The notes: generated by a model not told the origin, from the sequence alone. DNA of 64,000 nucleotides from Bacteroidota bacterium (GCA_023386235.1 JAEWKC010000022.1:6464-70463); one strand, 5' to 3'; shown: positions 27,302 through 37,583, numbered from the stretch's first letter. A program made the numbers and translations.

Positions 27302-28657
27302 ATGTCGCTATTAAAGCAATTTCAAAAAAACTGGAAAGAAAAATTTGCCGGTTATTATACAAAAGATAAGCGCATACTGCTTGCCGTAAGCGGAGGATTG
27401 GATAGTTGTGTAATGACCGATTTGTTTCATGCCATGCATATTGATTTTGCTATTGCACATTGCAATTTTCAGCTAAGAGGCGCTGATAGTGATGAAGATG
27501 AAGCATTTGTAAAAAAATTATCACTGCATTTCAATAAAGAATTATTCGTAGCCAGGTTCGATACAATAGAGTTTGCTAAAAACAACAACCTAAGCATTGA
27601 AGAAGCTGCCCGAAATCTTCGCTATCATTGGTTTTCAGAACTAATGCAGCAAAGTGACAACCTGCTTTTTACAGCCACTGCTCATCATGCAAATGATAAT
27701 GTGGAAACTGTGTTGATGAATTTTTTCAGAGGCACAGGTGTAAAAGGACTGATGGGTATTCCAGAGAAAAACGACAGGGTGATAAGGCCGCTTTTATTTG
27801 CTGCCAGACAGGATTTAGAGGATTATTTTGATACAGATTATTCTCTAAAAAAACTTGGCTACAGGACAGATAACACCAACTTTACAGATGACTTTACCAG
27901 AAACGCATTCAGGCTGAATGTAATTCCTGAAATAAAAAAACATTTGCCTGGCGCAGAAGAAAATGTATTGGATAATATTGAAAGATTTAAAGAGGTAAGC
28001 ATTCTGTACAACGAAGCCATAGCCTCGCAAAAGAAAAAATTATTTATTCTCAACAACAAAGAGTACTATCTGCCTGTTTTACTATGGAAGAAAAATCCTG
28101 CGCAAAAAACTTTGCTTTGGGAATACCTGAAAGCTTTTTCTTTTTCTTCAAGGCAAATCCCGGGAATACAAAAACTTTTTGATGCAGATAATGCCAGTTT
28201 TATACAATCGCCTACGCATCGCATTTTTAAAAACAGGAATCATTTAATAGTAGCGGAAAATAATACAGAGAATGCAGAGCATGTACTAATTGATACCGTA
28301 GATAAATCAATCCATTTTGCAACTGGTATATTGAAGTTTTCTTTTGAAACATTCAATGGAAAAATTCAAGATAATCAGAACATCGCTTTGCTGGACGGCA
28401 AATTAGTAAAGTTCCCGCTATTACTGCGAAAATGGAGACAGGGCGATTATTTTTACCCTTTGGGCATGAAGAAAAAAAAGAAACTGTCTCGCTTCTTTAT
28501 TGATAAAAAATTATCAGTTTCTGAAAAAGAAAATGTTTGGCTGCTAGAGTCCGACAAAAAAATCATCTGGATAATAGGACATCGAATTGATGAGCGCTTT
28601 AAGCTTTCCGATGCTACACAAAAAGTATTAAGAATAGAATTTACGCAAGGTAAATAG
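27302..28657 (+). CDS. tilS: tRNA(Ile)-lysidine synthase
   Basis: Modifies C34 of the CAU anticodon of a minor tRNA-Ile to lysidine, using ATP and lysine, which changes both its decoding and its charging. The PP-loop ATPase motif SGGLDS is at residues 30-35; HCNFQLRG and TAHHANDNVETVLMNFFRG follow as in the family. The C-terminal domain has KWRQGDYFYPLGMKKKKKLSRFFID, the TilS C-terminal signature. Length of 451 residues is normal. It lies 30 bases after glnS, so a tRNA charging gene and a tRNA modification gene are together. Confidence 0.96.
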   Translation: MSLLKQFQKNWKEKFAGYYTKDKRILLAVSGGLDSCVMTDLFHAMHIDFAIAHCNFQLRGADSDEDEAFVKKLSLHFNKELFVARFDTIEFAKNNNLSIEEAARNLRYHWFSELMQQSDNLLFTATAHHANDNVETVLMNFFRGTGVKGLMGIPEKNDRVIRPLLFAARQDLEDYFDTDYSLKKLGYRTDNTNFTDDFTRNAFRLNVIPEIKKHLPGAEENVLDNIERFKEVSILYNEAIASQKKKLFILNNKEYYLPVLLWKKNPAQKTLLWEYLKAFSFSSRQIPGIQKLFDADNASFIQSPTHRIFKNRNHLIVAENNTENAEHVLIDTVDKSIHFATGILKFSFETFNGKIQDNQNIALLDGKLVKFPLLLRKWRQGDYFYPLGMKKKKKLSRFFIDKKLSVSEKENVWLLESDKKIIWIIGHRIDERFKLSDATQKVLRIEFTQGK

Positions 28658-28757
28658 CTAACATTTTCTACACAATTACACATACGTTACCAGTGATATT
28701 TTTTATCTTTTTGCATAAAATGTATCTTTACGTTTCAAAAAAGACATACAATTTGCA

Positions 28758-31622
28758 ATGAGTAATTTATTTTTAAGACAATCGCAGGAATTTCAAAAAA
28801 GACATATTGGCCCCAATAGGCAGGAAATGAAAGAAATGCTGGAAATCATTGGTATTTCTTCGGTGCAGGAGTTGGTAGATAACACAATTCCATCTCAAAT
28901 AAGACTGGAAAAAGATCTAAGATTACCGGACAGCATCAGCGAGCAGGAATATTTGCTGGATATATGGCAAACGGCCACTATGAACAAAGTTTATCGATCT
29001 TACATAGGGCAGGGATATTACAATACAATTACACCATCAGTTATTTTAAGGAATGTTTTTGAAAACCCCGGATGGTACACGCAATACACACCTTACCAGG
29101 CAGAAATATCGCAAGGCAGACTGGAAAGTCTGTTGAATTATCAAACCGTTATAGCAGATCTTACAGGCTTGGAAATAGCCAATGCTTCTTTGCTTGATGA
29201 AGCTACCGCGGCGGCAGAGGCCATGAGTATGCTTTTTGGCCGAAGCAATCCTAAAGAAATCACCAGAGCTAAATTTTTTGTTGACGATGCGGTATTGCAA
29301 CAAACCAAAGATGTAATCAATACAAGAAGTACTCCGTTCGGTATTGAAGTTGTTACCGGAAAATATGATGAAGTGGATATTGATGAAAAATATTTTGCTG
29401 CAATTCTTCAATATCCAAACAGTAAGGGTTCAATAGAAGATTATCGTGCATTTATTGAGAAAGTACACAATGCCGGAGGTTATGTAATTCTGGCTGCAGA
29501 TTTATTGGCGCTTACCTTGCTGGCTTCTCCCGGCGAATTGAAGGCTGATGTGGCTGTAGGCTCTTCTCAACGTTTTGGAGTACCCATGGGCTACGGGGGG
29601 CCGCATGCCGCTTATTTTTCCACAAAAGAAGAGTTTAAAAGAGATATACCCGGAAGAATTATCGGCATTAGTGTAGATGCTTACGAGAACAAAGCATTAA
29701 GAATGGCGCTGCAAACAAGAGAGCAGCACATTAAACGGGAAAGAGCTACTTCCAATATTTGTACGGCACAGGCTCTGCTGGCCAATATGGCTGCCATGTA
29801 TGCGGTTTATCATGGTCCTAAAGGCCTCAAAGAGATTGCCGAACGCGTTGCATTGATAGCGCAGACCATTGCAGAAGAACTGGCGGTGCTGGGCTTTGAA
29901 AATGAAAATAAGTATTTCTTTGATACGATCAGGATAAAAGCAGAAAGGTTATTGATAGAACCTATTGCTGATAAAAACAGCATCAATTTTTTCTATACAG
30001 AAGACGGGTTTATTCAAATATCTGTAGACGAGACTACCACGCAACAGGATGCTTTGGATATTGTATATATTTTTTCTGAAGCGAAAGGTTTAGATGAAGC
30101 TACTATTGGCTTCGATTCAGAAGAATATACATTAAACAACATCCCGGAAGCGCTTAACAGGAAATCTGATTTTTTAACACATGAAGTTTTTAATAAGCAT
30201 CATAGCGAAACTAAAATGATGCGTTATATAAAAAAGTTGGAAAAGAGAGATCTGGCATTAAATATAAGCATGATCTCTTTGGGTAGCTGTACCATGAAGC
30301 TAAACGCGGCTACAGAAATGATTCCTTTGAGCTGGCCTGAGTTTGCAGCTATTCATCCGTTTGTGCCCGAAGGGCAGGCCAGAGGGTATGCTAAAGTCAT
30401 TAAAGAATTAAGTGAATATCTTTCTGTAATCACAGGCCTGGACGCATGTAGCTTACAGCCGAATAGTGGCGCGCAAGGCGAATATTCCGGGCTGATGACT
30501 ATTAAAAGATTCCATGAAGCCAATGGCAGCGCGCACAGAAATGTAGTGTTGATTCCTATCTCTGCGCACGGCACCAATCCTGCATCTGCGGCAATGGCAG
30601 GTATGAAAATCGTTATTGTTAAAAGTGATGATAAAGGGTTGATTGATGTAGATGATTTAAAAGAAAAAGCAGAGTTGCATAAAGATAATCTGGGTGCTGT
30701 AATGGTTACTTATCCATCTACTTACGGCATATTTGAAGAAAGGATTAAAGAGATTTGCCAGATTGTGCATGATAATGGGGGGCAGGTTTATATGGATGGG
30801 GCTAATATGAATGCCCAGGTAGGTTTTACCTCTCCCGGCAATATTGGTGCAGATGTTTGTCATCTTAATTTGCATAAAACATTTGCCATACCACATGGCG
30901 GTGGCGGTCCGGGCGTAGGTCCTATTTGTGTAAAAGAACACCTGACGCCTTTTCTTCCGGGGCATGTAAGCTGTGGCAGCGAAGGAGCGGTAAGCGCGGC
31001 GGCATTTGGCTCGGCATCCATATTGCTGATTAGCTATGCATATATAAAAATGCTGGGTGTAGAAGGATTGAAGAATGTAACTTCCTACGCGATATTGAAT
31101 GCCAATTATATGAAATCCAAGCTTGAAAAATATTATCCTATTTTATATTCTGGTAAAAACGGAAATTGCGCACATGAGTTTATTGTAGATCTTCGGCCAT
31201 TTAAATCTTCAGCCGGTATAGAGGCGGAGGATGTAGCTAAAAGACTGATGGATTATGGCTTTCATGCACCTACCATGAGTTTTCCTGTGCCCGGAACAAT
31301 CATGATTGAGCCTACCGAAAGCGAAGATAAAGATGAGTTAGACAGGTTTTGCGATGCATTGATCAATATTTACAAAGAAATAAAAGACGTGGAAGAGGGC
31401 AGAGCCGACAAGAAAAATAATCCACTGAAAAATGCACCGCATACACAACGTGTTATTTGTGCAGACAGCTGGGAGTTTCCTTACGACAGGCAGGTAGCCG
31501 CTTTTCCGCTGCCTTATGTGTATGAAAATAAATTCTGGCCTGCGGTATCAAGGGTTAACAATACGTACGGCGACAGAAATCTGATCTGTACCTGCGCGCC
31601 TACAGAAAGCTATGCAGAATAA
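28758..31622 (+). CDS. gcvP: Glycine dehydrogenase (decarboxylating), P protein of the glycine cleavage system
   Basis: PLP-dependent P protein that decarboxylates glycine and passes the aminomethyl group to the lipoyl arm of GcvH. It is the full-length 954-residue fused form, not the split GcvPA/GcvPB. The N-half has FQKRHIGPN and the C-half has the PLP lysine in [18 protein letters not shown] near residue 710. Closing blocks [19 protein letters not shown] and [13 protein letters not shown] are typical. No gcvT or gcvH is adjacent; those must be elsewhere. No glycine riboswitch is visible in the about 100-base leader; a -7-like TATCTTTA lies upstream. A terminator follows. Confidence 0.97.
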   Translation: MSNLFLRQSQEFQKRHIGPNRQEMKEMLEIIGISSVQELVDNTIPSQIRLEKDLRLPDSISEQEYLLDIWQTATMNKVYRSYIGQGYYNTITPSVILRNVFENPGWYTQYTPYQAEISQGRLESLLNYQTVIADLTGLEIANASLLDEATAAAEAMSMLFGRSNPKEITRAKFFVDDAVLQQTKDVINTRSTPFGIEVVTGKYDEVDIDEKYFAAILQYPNSKGSIEDYRAFIEKVHNAGGYVILAADLLALTLLASPGELKADVAVGSSQRFGVPMGYGGPHAAYFSTKEEFKRDIPGRIIGISVDAYENKALRMALQTREQHIKRERATSNICTAQALLANMAAMYAVYHGPKGLKEIAERVALIAQTIAEELAVLGFENENKYFFDTIRIKAERLLIEPIADKNSINFFYTEDGFIQISVDETTTQQDALDIVYIFSEAKGLDEATIGFDSEEYTLNNIPEALNRKSDFLTHEVFNKHHSETKMMRYIKKLEKRDLALNISMISLGSCTMKLNAATEMIPLSWPEFAAIHPFVPEGQARGYAKVIKELSEYLSVITGLDACSLQPNSGAQGEYSGLMTIKRFHEANGSAHRNVVLIPISAHGTNPASAAMAGMKIVIVKSDDKGLIDVDDLKEKAELHKDNLGAVMVTYPSTYGIFEERIKEICQIVHDNGGQVYMDGANMNAQVGFTSPGNIGADVCHLNLHKTFAIPHGGGGPGVGPICVKEHLTPFLPGHVSCGSEGAVSAAAFGSASILLISYAYIKMLGVEGLKNVTSYAILNANYMKSKLEKYYPILYSGKNGNCAHEFIVDLRPFKSSAGIEAEDVAKRLMDYGFHAPTMSFPVPGTIMIEPTESEDKDELDRFCDALINIYKEIKDVEEGRADKKNNPLKNAPHTQRVICADSWEFPYDRQVAAFPLPYVYENKFWPAVSRVNNTYGDRNLICTCAPTESYAE

Positions 31623-31648
31623 CAGGTTTGTTTATTAAACTTAAAATA

Positions 31649-31685
31649 AAAATGCTTCCCCGTAAAAAAGGAAGCATTTTCTTTG
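31649..31685 (+). terminator. Intrinsic terminator after gcvP
   Basis: AAAATGCTTCC pairs with GGAAGCATTTT around a 10-base loop, then CTTTG. It may also serve the convergent response regulator gene. Confidence 0.8.
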
Positions 31686-31703
31686 TTTAGTATATTCAAA
31701 CTA

Positions 31704-32399
31704 TTAAGGAGCTACTAGTCTGAAGCCATTACCATGAATATTTACTATTTCAAGGTTTGGATCTTCTTTGATATATTTACGCAATTTAGCAATATATACG
31801 TCCATGCTTCTTCCATTGAAGTATGTATCACTGCCCCATATTTTCTTTAATGCTTTATCACGCGGCAATAGATCATTTTTGTGCTCTGCCAGCATTTTAA
31901 GCAATTCGTTTTCTTTAGGAGATAATGTTTGTGTTTGTCCGTTGATGGTCAACTCTCTTAAGCGCGGATTGAAATGGAAACTTCCCAAATCAAACTCTAT
32001 GTATTCATTGTCTTTATTCACTTCTTCGTTACGTTTTAGTATGGCTTTTATTTTCATCAGCAATACTTCGCTGTCAAAAGGTTTCGTGATGTAATCATCG
32101 GCTCCTAATTTATAACCTTGTATGATGTCTTCTTTCATTGTTTTGGCGCTTAAAAAGAAAAGAGGCACATCGGGGTTGATATCTCTTATTTCTTCGGCTA
32201 GTGTAAAGCCATCCATATTGGGCATCATCACATCCAGTAAGCAGATATCAATATTTTCTCTTTGAAAAGCGGCCAACCCAAGGCGTCCATCTCTTTCCAA
32301 TACTACATCATAATCGTTCAACTCAAGATAATTCTTCAAAACCATGCCTAAGTTTTGATCGTCTTCACAAAGAAGTATTCTGTATTTTTTTTGTTCCAT
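31704..32399 (-). CDS. OmpR/RprY-type response regulator
   Basis: A two-component transcription factor of 231 residues. The receiver domain has the acidic pocket ED in LLCEDDQNLG, the phospho-acceptor Asp in CLLDVMMPNMDG near residue 55, the switch Thr/Ser in FFLSAKT and Lys in YITKPFD. The winged-helix domain at the C-terminus has the OmpR pattern LSPKENELLKMLAEHKNDLLPRDKALKKIWG and NGRSMDVYIAKLRKYIKED. It looks like Bacteroides RprY by overall form. No histidine kinase gene is beside it: it is flanked by convergent gcvP and a nucleotidyltransferase gene, so its kinase must be elsewhere. Confidence 0.93.
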   Translation of the reverse strand: MEQKKYRILLCEDDQNLGMVLKNYLELNDYDVVLERDGRLGLAAFQRENIDICLLDVMMPNMDGFTLAEEIRDINPDVPLFFLSAKTMKEDIIQGYKLGADDYITKPFDSEVLLMKIKAILKRNEEVNKDNEYIEFDLGSFHFNPRLRELTINGQTQTLSPKENELLKMLAEHKNDLLPRDKALKKIWGSDTYFNGRSMDVYIAKLRKYIKEDPNLEIVNIHGNGFRLVAP

Positions 32400-32475
32400 T
32401 GTATTAATTTTATAAATTTAGTTTGTTAGTTACTATAATATTTTTAAATAAAAAATATTAATATATATTAATTAT

Positions 32476-32514
32476 CAATAATCATGCTAATAATTTTAAG
32501 TAAAATGATTATTG
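32476..32514. repeat. Inverted repeat overlapping the nucleotidyltransferase stop
   Basis: CAATAATCAT (32476-32485) and ATGATTATTG (32505-32514) are a perfect 10-base inverted repeat around a 19-base AT-rich loop. The second arm includes the minus-strand TAA. It lies in the 110-base gap upstream of the response regulator and could be a weak terminator or an operator. Confidence 0.5.
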
Positions 32515-33408
32515 CCATAAGTTTTCTGGGTAGGCGCCACTTTTTACCAATTCCATAACTTTTTCTTTTACTATCGGCGCGTCTTCTTTATACGTAACGC
32601 CAAACCAGACAGCGTCGGTAGGCACCACTTCTATTACTCCCATGCCTTTTTTGATAAACAAGTCCGCTACTTTAGGCATTAAAAATTCCGACTTAATATC
32701 ATCGATATTTTTAGAGAGGAAATCATCAAACTCCGCTACGCACAGATCAATAAAGCTCTTATCGAAACAGAAAAAATTCATGCTTACATAAGTTTCCGGG
32801 TCCATTTCTACCAGGTTTTCTCCGTCTTCATAAACTATTTTATCATCTTTCTTGTATATTTTAAGTCTTTCTTCAATGCCTGTAAGTTCTCCTTTTTCAT
32901 TGGTAATAATTTCACCTCTGCTTACGCTGCCATTATCGCTAAGTGTATTTTTCAATTTGTAAGCTATTGACGCGTAGGTTTGTTCATTTACTTTTTCTGT
33001 AAGGAATTTATATGCTTTTTCAAAAGCGTCCTTTCCGTAGAAGTCGTCTGCGTTAATTACGGCGAAAGGCTCATTAACAGTGCCTTCGCAGCAAAGGATG
33101 GCCTGCGCGGTACCAAAGGGTTTTACTCTGTCGGCAGGAATGGTATACTTTTCTGTGCCGGTAGTCATCTTTTGAAAAACATATTCAACATTAATATGAG
33201 GCGCCATTTTAGCTTCAAACTTTTCCTGGAAATCTTTAAAAAATTCTTCGCGGATAATAAATACTACTTTTGTAAATCCTGCTTTAATTGCATCATAAAC
33301 TGAGTATTCAAGAATAGTTTCACCGGATGGGCCAAAAGATTCCATCTGTTTCATGCTGCCATATCTGCTTGCCATACCGGCTGCCAAAATTACGAGTGTG
33401 GGTTTCAT
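32509..33408 (-). CDS. NTP-transferase domain protein (sugar-phosphate nucleotidyltransferase-like)
   Basis: A 299-residue nucleotidyltransferase of the NTP_transferase fold. The signature is at the N-terminus, LVILAAGMASRYGSMKQ, followed by the sugar-binding and metal parts VINADDFYGKDAF and RGEIITNEKGELTGIEE. It lacks the left-handed beta-helix tail of bifunctional GlmU-type enzymes. Similar Bacteroidota proteins are annotated only as sugar phosphate nucleotidyltransferases; the sugar is not determinable. It is 109 bases upstream of the response regulator gene on the same strand and divergent from the ACC-deaminase-like gene. Confidence 0.85.
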   Translation of the reverse strand: MKPTLVILAAGMASRYGSMKQMESFGPSGETILEYSVYDAIKAGFTKVVFIIREEFFKDFQEKFEAKMAPHINVEYVFQKMTTGTEKYTIPADRVKPFGTAQAILCCEGTVNEPFAVINADDFYGKDAFEKAYKFLTEKVNEQTYASIAYKLKNTLSDNGSVSRGEIITNEKGELTGIEERLKIYKKDDKIVYEDGENLVEMDPETYVSMNFFCFDKSFIDLCVAEFDDFLSKNIDDIKSEFLMPKVADLFIKKGMGVIEVVPTDAVWFGVTYKEDAPIVKEKVMELVKSGAYPENLWQ

Positions 33409-33526
33409 TGCTTTATAGTTTTTGTATTTAGTTAAATAGTACGTAAAAATAGCAAATTATCGGTGAGTTACGAATAATCTATTTCCAATAATATCAAACG
33501 ATTTCATAAATTTTTTATATTAGCGA

Positions 33527-34423
33527 ATGTTTTCTTACCACCCTGGTTTATTTATACCCGAAAAAGTCATCGCATCCTGGTCAAAGGATGTAGCATTATA
33601 TGTTTTGCGCACAGATACACTTCATCCTGTGGTAAGCGGCAATAAGTGGTTTAAATTAAAATATTATGTTCAGGACGCGCTGGATAAAGGCTACCGCAAA
33701 ATGGCGACTTTTGGCGGATGCTTTTCTAATCATATTGTAGCCACCGCGTTTGCTACACAGCAGGCCGGCTTGCAGGCAACCGGCATTATAAGAGGTGAGG
33801 AACATTCCTTATTAAATTCTCACACACTGCAGCAGGCAAAAGAGTATGGAATGAATTTTTATTTTACCTCCAGAGAAACTTTTAAAAATAAAGATGAACT
33901 GAAAGAAACTTTTTCTGATTGCTATATCGTCAATGAAGGCGGGTATGGCGTATTAGGTGCAAAGGGCGCGAGTGAAATGTTAACCAATATTCCTGATTAT
34001 GGATCGTTTGATTATATAATGATGGCTACAGGCACCGGCACTACAATGGCGGGAATAATCAACGCCGCATCCATTCACCAGAATGTAATAGGCATAAGCG
34101 TAATGAAAAACAATTATTCTCTTGAAAGAGAAATGACAAGCCTGCTAACAGGTATTTCTTTACAGAAAAAATTCAAATTACTGCACGACTATCATTTTGG
34201 CGGGTATGCTAAAAATAGCGATGAGCTGATCAGTTTTATGAATGGTTTTTATACAGAAACCGGTATTCCCACGGATTTCGTTTACACAGGTAAGGCAGTA
34301 TTTGCTCTTAAAGAATTGATAGACAATGATATTATTCCGAAGTATTCTAAAATCCTGTTTATACATACCGGAGGTTTGCAGGGCAATTGTACGCTGCCAA
34401 AAGATAAACTGATATATCAATAA
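33527..34423 (+). CDS. 1-aminocyclopropane-1-carboxylate deaminase/D-cysteine desulfhydrase-like PLP enzyme
   Basis: A fold-type II PLP enzyme of 298 residues. The PLP lysine lies in SGNKWFKLKYYV near residue 45 (family form GNKxRKL), and the serine/asparagine pocket TFGGCFSNHIVATA follows. The phosphate-binding loop is MATGTGTTMAGI. The end, ILFIHTGGLQGNC, is the usual family close. The real substrate could be D-cysteine, ACC or another amino acid; sequence alone does not decide, though plant-type ACC breakdown is less likely in a bacterium with no other ACC gene nearby. Shorter than many homologues by about 30 residues, but no motif is missing. Confidence 0.88.
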   Translation: MFSYHPGLFIPEKVIASWSKDVALYVLRTDTLHPVVSGNKWFKLKYYVQDALDKGYRKMATFGGCFSNHIVATAFATQQAGLQATGIIRGEEHSLLNSHTLQQAKEYGMNFYFTSRETFKNKDELKETFSDCYIVNEGGYGVLGAKGASEMLTNIPDYGSFDYIMMATGTGTTMAGIINAASIHQNVIGISVMKNNYSLEREMTSLLTGISLQKKFKLLHDYHFGGYAKNSDELISFMNGFYTETGIPTDFVYTGKAVFALKELIDNDIIPKYSKILFIHTGGLQGNCTLPKDKLIYQ

Positions 34424-34480
34424 ACTTTTTTAAGTATTCTTTTGTCTTAGTTTCAATTCAATTGATTTATTTTTACGCCC

Positions 34481-35290
34481 ATGTTTAAAAAATTATTTAA
34501 TATTTTACTCTTTGTAATCATTACCGAATCAGCATTTGCTCAGAATCCGCTCCCTGATTTTTCTATTGAAAAAAATAATAAAAATGAGAACGTAATTTCC
34601 TGGCGCAATCCTTTCAGCTCATCGCTGATACAGCTGGTAGTGCAGCGTTCAATGGATAGCGTCAAAAATTTCAGATCGGTGCACGCTTCTGAAAATCCGG
34701 CACAGGCAACAGGTTTATATTCCGAAGTAGCTGGTTCAAAATACTATTACAAAATTTTTTACATGTTGCAAGACGGCTCTTATTACACCACTGCCACTAA
34801 AACGGTGGCCTCAGGTTTTGAAACTGCCGGGCTTATAAGCTACCTGAATAATTATGACACGATTGTAGTGGCAAGTAGTGGCACAAGAACCAATTATCTG
34901 AAAAATAACTTTAACCGCTTGCGCGATTCTGTAATCAACAATACGGCAGACAGCCTTGTGTATATAAGCGGAAATGTGGTTAACTACGTGCATTATGTAC
35001 CCAGGATGAGCGCGGTGGCAGGGGCACAGTCCGGTTATAAGTTCATATCAAATTATGTGTATATCAATACGGAAGGTAATCCTGTAATAAAGCTTCCTTA
35101 CAACGATTATTATAAATATTCGATGATCATTTACAACAGAGACGGACGGGAAGTGTTGTATAATATAGGTGGTTTTAACAGTAATGAATACGTTTTGAGT
35201 AAAGCCAGCTTTATTTATCCCGGGCTTTATCCGTATGAAATAAAGTTTAACAATCAGGTAAGAGATAAAAACAGTATTGAAATAAGATAA
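34481..35290 (+). CDS. Exported protein of unknown function
   Basis: I do not recognise a family. MFKKLFNILLFVIITESAFAQ is a signal peptide. The remaining about 250 residues are rich in Ser, Tyr and Asn; residues 35-110 look like one fibronectin type III-like domain (VISWRNPFSSSLIQLVVQRSMDS ... YYYKIFYMLQDGSYY), as often placed before periplasmic or surface modules. The C-terminal part contains KYSMIIYNRDGREV, LSKASFIYPGLYPYEIKF and ends NSIEIR, which resembles a T9SS-like C-terminal sorting domain but is too divergent to claim. It is followed 49 bases later by a lipoprotein gene in the same direction, possibly an operon. Confidence 0.6.
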   Translation: MFKKLFNILLFVIITESAFAQNPLPDFSIEKNNKNENVISWRNPFSSSLIQLVVQRSMDSVKNFRSVHASENPAQATGLYSEVAGSKYYYKIFYMLQDGSYYTTATKTVASGFETAGLISYLNNYDTIVVASSGTRTNYLKNNFNRLRDSVINNTADSLVYISGNVVNYVHYVPRMSAVAGAQSGYKFISNYVYINTEGNPVIKLPYNDYYKYSMIIYNRDGREVLYNIGGFNSNEYVLSKASFIYPGLYPYEIKFNNQVRDKNSIEIR

Positions 35291-35339
35291 ACGGGTTACT
35301 TTTTCTAAGAACGGTAATTAATAGTAAAAATAATAAACA

Positions 35340-35687
35340 ATGATAAAGAACAAACTGAAACTCCTTGCGCTACTGGCTTTTCCTATAATATTTGCAGCAT
35401 GTGAAAATACAGACCAAAACAGTCCGGAAGTATCTATTGAAGCCAAAGACGGCAATATTAATGTAAACTCAAGCGGCCTCGAAAAATTTACGGATTCTAC
35501 CATAAAAGGCAACGCTAATGTAAATATTTCTAAAGACGGCAACGTATCTATAAATGGGAAAGAGCTGGGCGTAAATGTAGATTCTACAGGTGTGAACGTA
35601 AAAATGAAAGATGGAAAAGGCGTTACAATAGACTCTGAAAAAGTACAGGTAAACATCGGCGGATTTAAAGTAAATATTCAGAAGTAA
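35340..35687 (+). CDS. Small lipoprotein with repeated beta-strand pattern
   Basis: A 115-residue lipoprotein of unknown function. MIKNKLKLLALLAFPIIFAAC is a lipobox signal with Cys21. The mature part is a run of short alternating strands with Asn, Asp and Lys turns and a recurring V-N-V/V-N-I element (NINVN, NVNIS, GVNVDS, GVNVKM, QVNIGG, KVNIQ), suggesting a small beta-solenoid or sheet. No homologue is recalled. It lies between the exported protein and the GH29 gene. A dyad of AGCACTT arms starts 33 bases after its stop. Confidence 0.65.
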   Translation: MIKNKLKLLALLAFPIIFAACENTDQNSPEVSIEAKDGNINVNSSGLEKFTDSTIKGNANVNISKDGNVSINGKELGVNVDSTGVNVKMKDGKGVTIDSEKVQVNIGGFKVNIQK

Positions 35688-35720
35688 CGTTTACCTAAAT
35701 AATCAATCCAGATCATTCAT

Positions 35721-35738
35721 AGCACTTATTAAAGTGCT
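35721..35738. repeat. Dyad AGCACTT-N4-AAGTGCT, copy 1
   Basis: Perfect 7-base arms AGCACTT and AAGTGCT around ATTA. It directly abuts the -7 element of the GH29 gene and is followed by ATTTTTG, so it could be an operator, or a terminator for the lipoprotein gene. The same arms recur at 37531-37547. Confidence 0.65.
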
Positions 35739-35745
35739 ATTTTTG
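35738..35745 (+). promoter_or_regulatory. GH29 gene -7 element
   Basis: TATTTTTG matches TANNTTTG. Start near 35751 leaves only about 10 bases before the ATG at 35761. The GTG (35734) that opens the longest frame is upstream of this element and so is not used. Confidence 0.6.
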
Positions 35746-35760
35746 TTTAGAAACAATACT

Positions 35761-37311
35761 ATGACTATTATGTACAAATCTTTATCATCCTTTGCGGTAG
35801 CTTTATTTCTTTTGTTATGCATAAATGGCTATTCACAGCCTTTAGGCAATTTTGTAAAAATCAATTCTACCGATTCATATAGTAAAATAATTGCCAAGGC
35901 GGCAAACGTTACACCATCAGAAAGGCAGTATAAATGGCAAACCCTGGAGCTTACGGGCTTTTTACATTTTGGAGTAAATACTTTTACCGATAAAGAGTGG
36001 GGCACCGGAAAAGAAGATCCGGCCATATTTAATCCTGCAAAACTGGATGCGGAACAATGGGTGAAAACTATGCACGACGCAGGTTTTAAGCAGCTGATCA
36101 TTACGGCTAAGCACCATGATGGTTTTTGTCTGTGGCCCACAGCTACTACAAAACACTCAGTAGCCGCAAGTCCCTGGAAAAACGGTAAAGGAGATGTAGT
36201 AAAGGAAGTAGCGGATGCCTGTAAAAAATATGGCGTTGGCTTTGGCGTATATCTTTCTCCCTGGGATATGAATTCAGAGCATTATGGTACGCCGCATTAC
36301 AACGATTTTTTTGTACAGCAGCTTACAGAATTGCTTACCAATTACGGGCAGGTAGACGAAGTGTGGTTTGACGGAGCCAAAGGAGAAGGAAAAGATCAGG
36401 TATATGATTTTGACAGGTGGTATGCTTTAATAAGAAAACTTCAACCACAAGCCACTATCGCTATTATGGGACCCGATGTACGCTGGGTAGGCACCGAAAC
36501 CGGCGTAGGCAGAACTACCGAGTGGAGCGTAATTCCTGCCGATCCTAATTTATTAAAAAATGTAGCTGCCGAATCGCAGAAAGATGTAGCCTTTGCACCG
36601 GTAGGAGATAAGCGCGGCGAGGATTTAGGAAGCAGAAAAAAGATTGTTGAAGCAGAAGGGTTGATGTGGTATCCCGCAGAAACAGATGTTTCTATCCGGC
36701 CGGGATGGTTTTATCACGAAGCGCAGGACAGCAAAGTAAAATCACCCGTAAATCTCATGAACATTTACTTTACGTCAGTAGGCAGAAATGGAGTACTCCT
36801 GCTCAATGTGCCGCCCAATAAGGATGGCCTGCTCAGCGATGCAGATGTAAAGAGTCTGTTGGGCTTTAAGGAACTGTACAATAAAACATTCTCTAAGAAT
36901 TTTGCTGAAAACGCGTTTTTCTATGGAGACAATGGCAGAATGGCTGCAGCTGTTTACGATGGAAAATACGAAACATATTATACCACGCTGGCTAAGGATA
37001 CAACTACCACCATAAATATAAATTTGCGCGACAGGCATACGTTCGATTTATTATCGGTACAGGAAAATATATTGGTAGGACAGCGCATAGAAAAATTTGT
37101 ATTGGAATATTTTGACAATAACAACAACTGGACGAAGCTTACAGAAGGTACTACCGTAGGTTTTAAACGCATATTGATGTTTCCGCAGGTAACAGCTCAA
37201 TATCTGCGTTTCAGGGTGTTGTCTTCCAGGTTAAATCCTACAATTTCAGAGATTGGCTTGTACAAACTTCCGGAAGTTTCAGGAGAAGAGAAATTTTTAA
37301 AAGAAAATTAA
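35761..37311 (+). CDS. GH29 alpha-L-fucosidase with C-terminal F5/8-type domain
   Basis: A secreted glycoside hydrolase of about 516 residues that removes terminal alpha-L-fucose with retention. MYKSLSSFAVALFLLLCINGYSQ is the signal peptide, reached from ATG 35761 or 35770. The TIM barrel has HFGVNTFTDKEWG, TAKHHDGFCLW and the nucleophile aspartate in DEVWFDGAKG near residue 210. The C-terminal about 130 residues (NINLRDRHTFDLLSVQENI ... TAQYLRFRVLSSRLNPTISEIGLYKL) form an F5/8 type C or CBM32-like domain. With the glycosylasparaginase at 9082, it suggests use of host or plant glycan debris. A 17-bp hairpin terminator follows. Confidence 0.93.
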   Translation: MTIMYKSLSSFAVALFLLLCINGYSQPLGNFVKINSTDSYSKIIAKAANVTPSERQYKWQTLELTGFLHFGVNTFTDKEWGTGKEDPAIFNPAKLDAEQWVKTMHDAGFKQLIITAKHHDGFCLWPTATTKHSVAASPWKNGKGDVVKEVADACKKYGVGFGVYLSPWDMNSEHYGTPHYNDFFVQQLTELLTNYGQVDEVWFDGAKGEGKDQVYDFDRWYALIRKLQPQATIAIMGPDVRWVGTETGVGRTTEWSVIPADPNLLKNVAAESQKDVAFAPVGDKRGEDLGSRKKIVEAEGLMWYPAETDVSIRPGWFYHEAQDSKVKSPVNLMNIYFTSVGRNGVLLLNVPPNKDGLLSDADVKSLLGFKELYNKTFSKNFAENAFFYGDNGRMAAAVYDGKYETYYTTLAKDTTTTININLRDRHTFDLLSVQENILVGQRIEKFVLEYFDNNNNWTKLTEGTTVGFKRILMFPQVTAQYLRFRVLSSRLNPTISEIGLYKLPEVSGEEKFLKEN

Positions 37312-37329
37312 TCCCCATCAATGATTGAT

Positions 37330-37368
37330 AAAAAAAGCGAAATCAGAAGTGCTGATTTCGCTTTTTTT
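37330..37368. terminator. Strong bidirectional terminator between GH29 and tRNA-His
   Basis: A 17-base arm AAAAAAAGCGAAATCAG pairs perfectly with its complement around an AAGTG loop, with T-runs on both strands. It ends transcription from both convergent units. Confidence 0.92.
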
Positions 37369-37371
37369 GAG

Positions 37372-37446
<75 letters not shown>

Positions 37447-37459
37447 GTATTAAGGAGTG

Positions 37460-37490
37460 CAAAAATAAGTAATTCATTCATTATTCCAAA
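37460..37490 (-). promoter_or_regulatory. tRNA-His promoter
   Basis: On the minus strand TTTG (37490-37487), 19 bases, then TATTTTTG (37467-37460), followed by CA. This is a full Bacteroidota promoter with consensus spacing, 14 bases before the tRNA. Confidence 0.8.
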
Positions 37491-37530
37491 AATAAAAAAT
37501 ATTAATCGTCGTAAATATTTCTTTATCTTT

Positions 37531-37547
37531 AGCACTTTAAAAGTGCT
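37531..37547. repeat. Dyad AGCACTT-N3-AAGTGCT, copy 2
   Basis: Arms identical to copy 1 at 35721 with a 3-base spacer. It lies between the divergent tRNA-His and S41 protease promoters, about 40 bases upstream of each -33 region. Confidence 0.65.
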
Positions 37548-37583
37548 ATATTATTAATATTTATACAAAAAATGTAGTGTAAA

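Noticed and set aside
28658..28757. Glycine riboswitch before gcvP
   Set aside because: The gap is only 100 bases, AT-rich, and lacks the conserved GGAGAG/CUGAC-type blocks.
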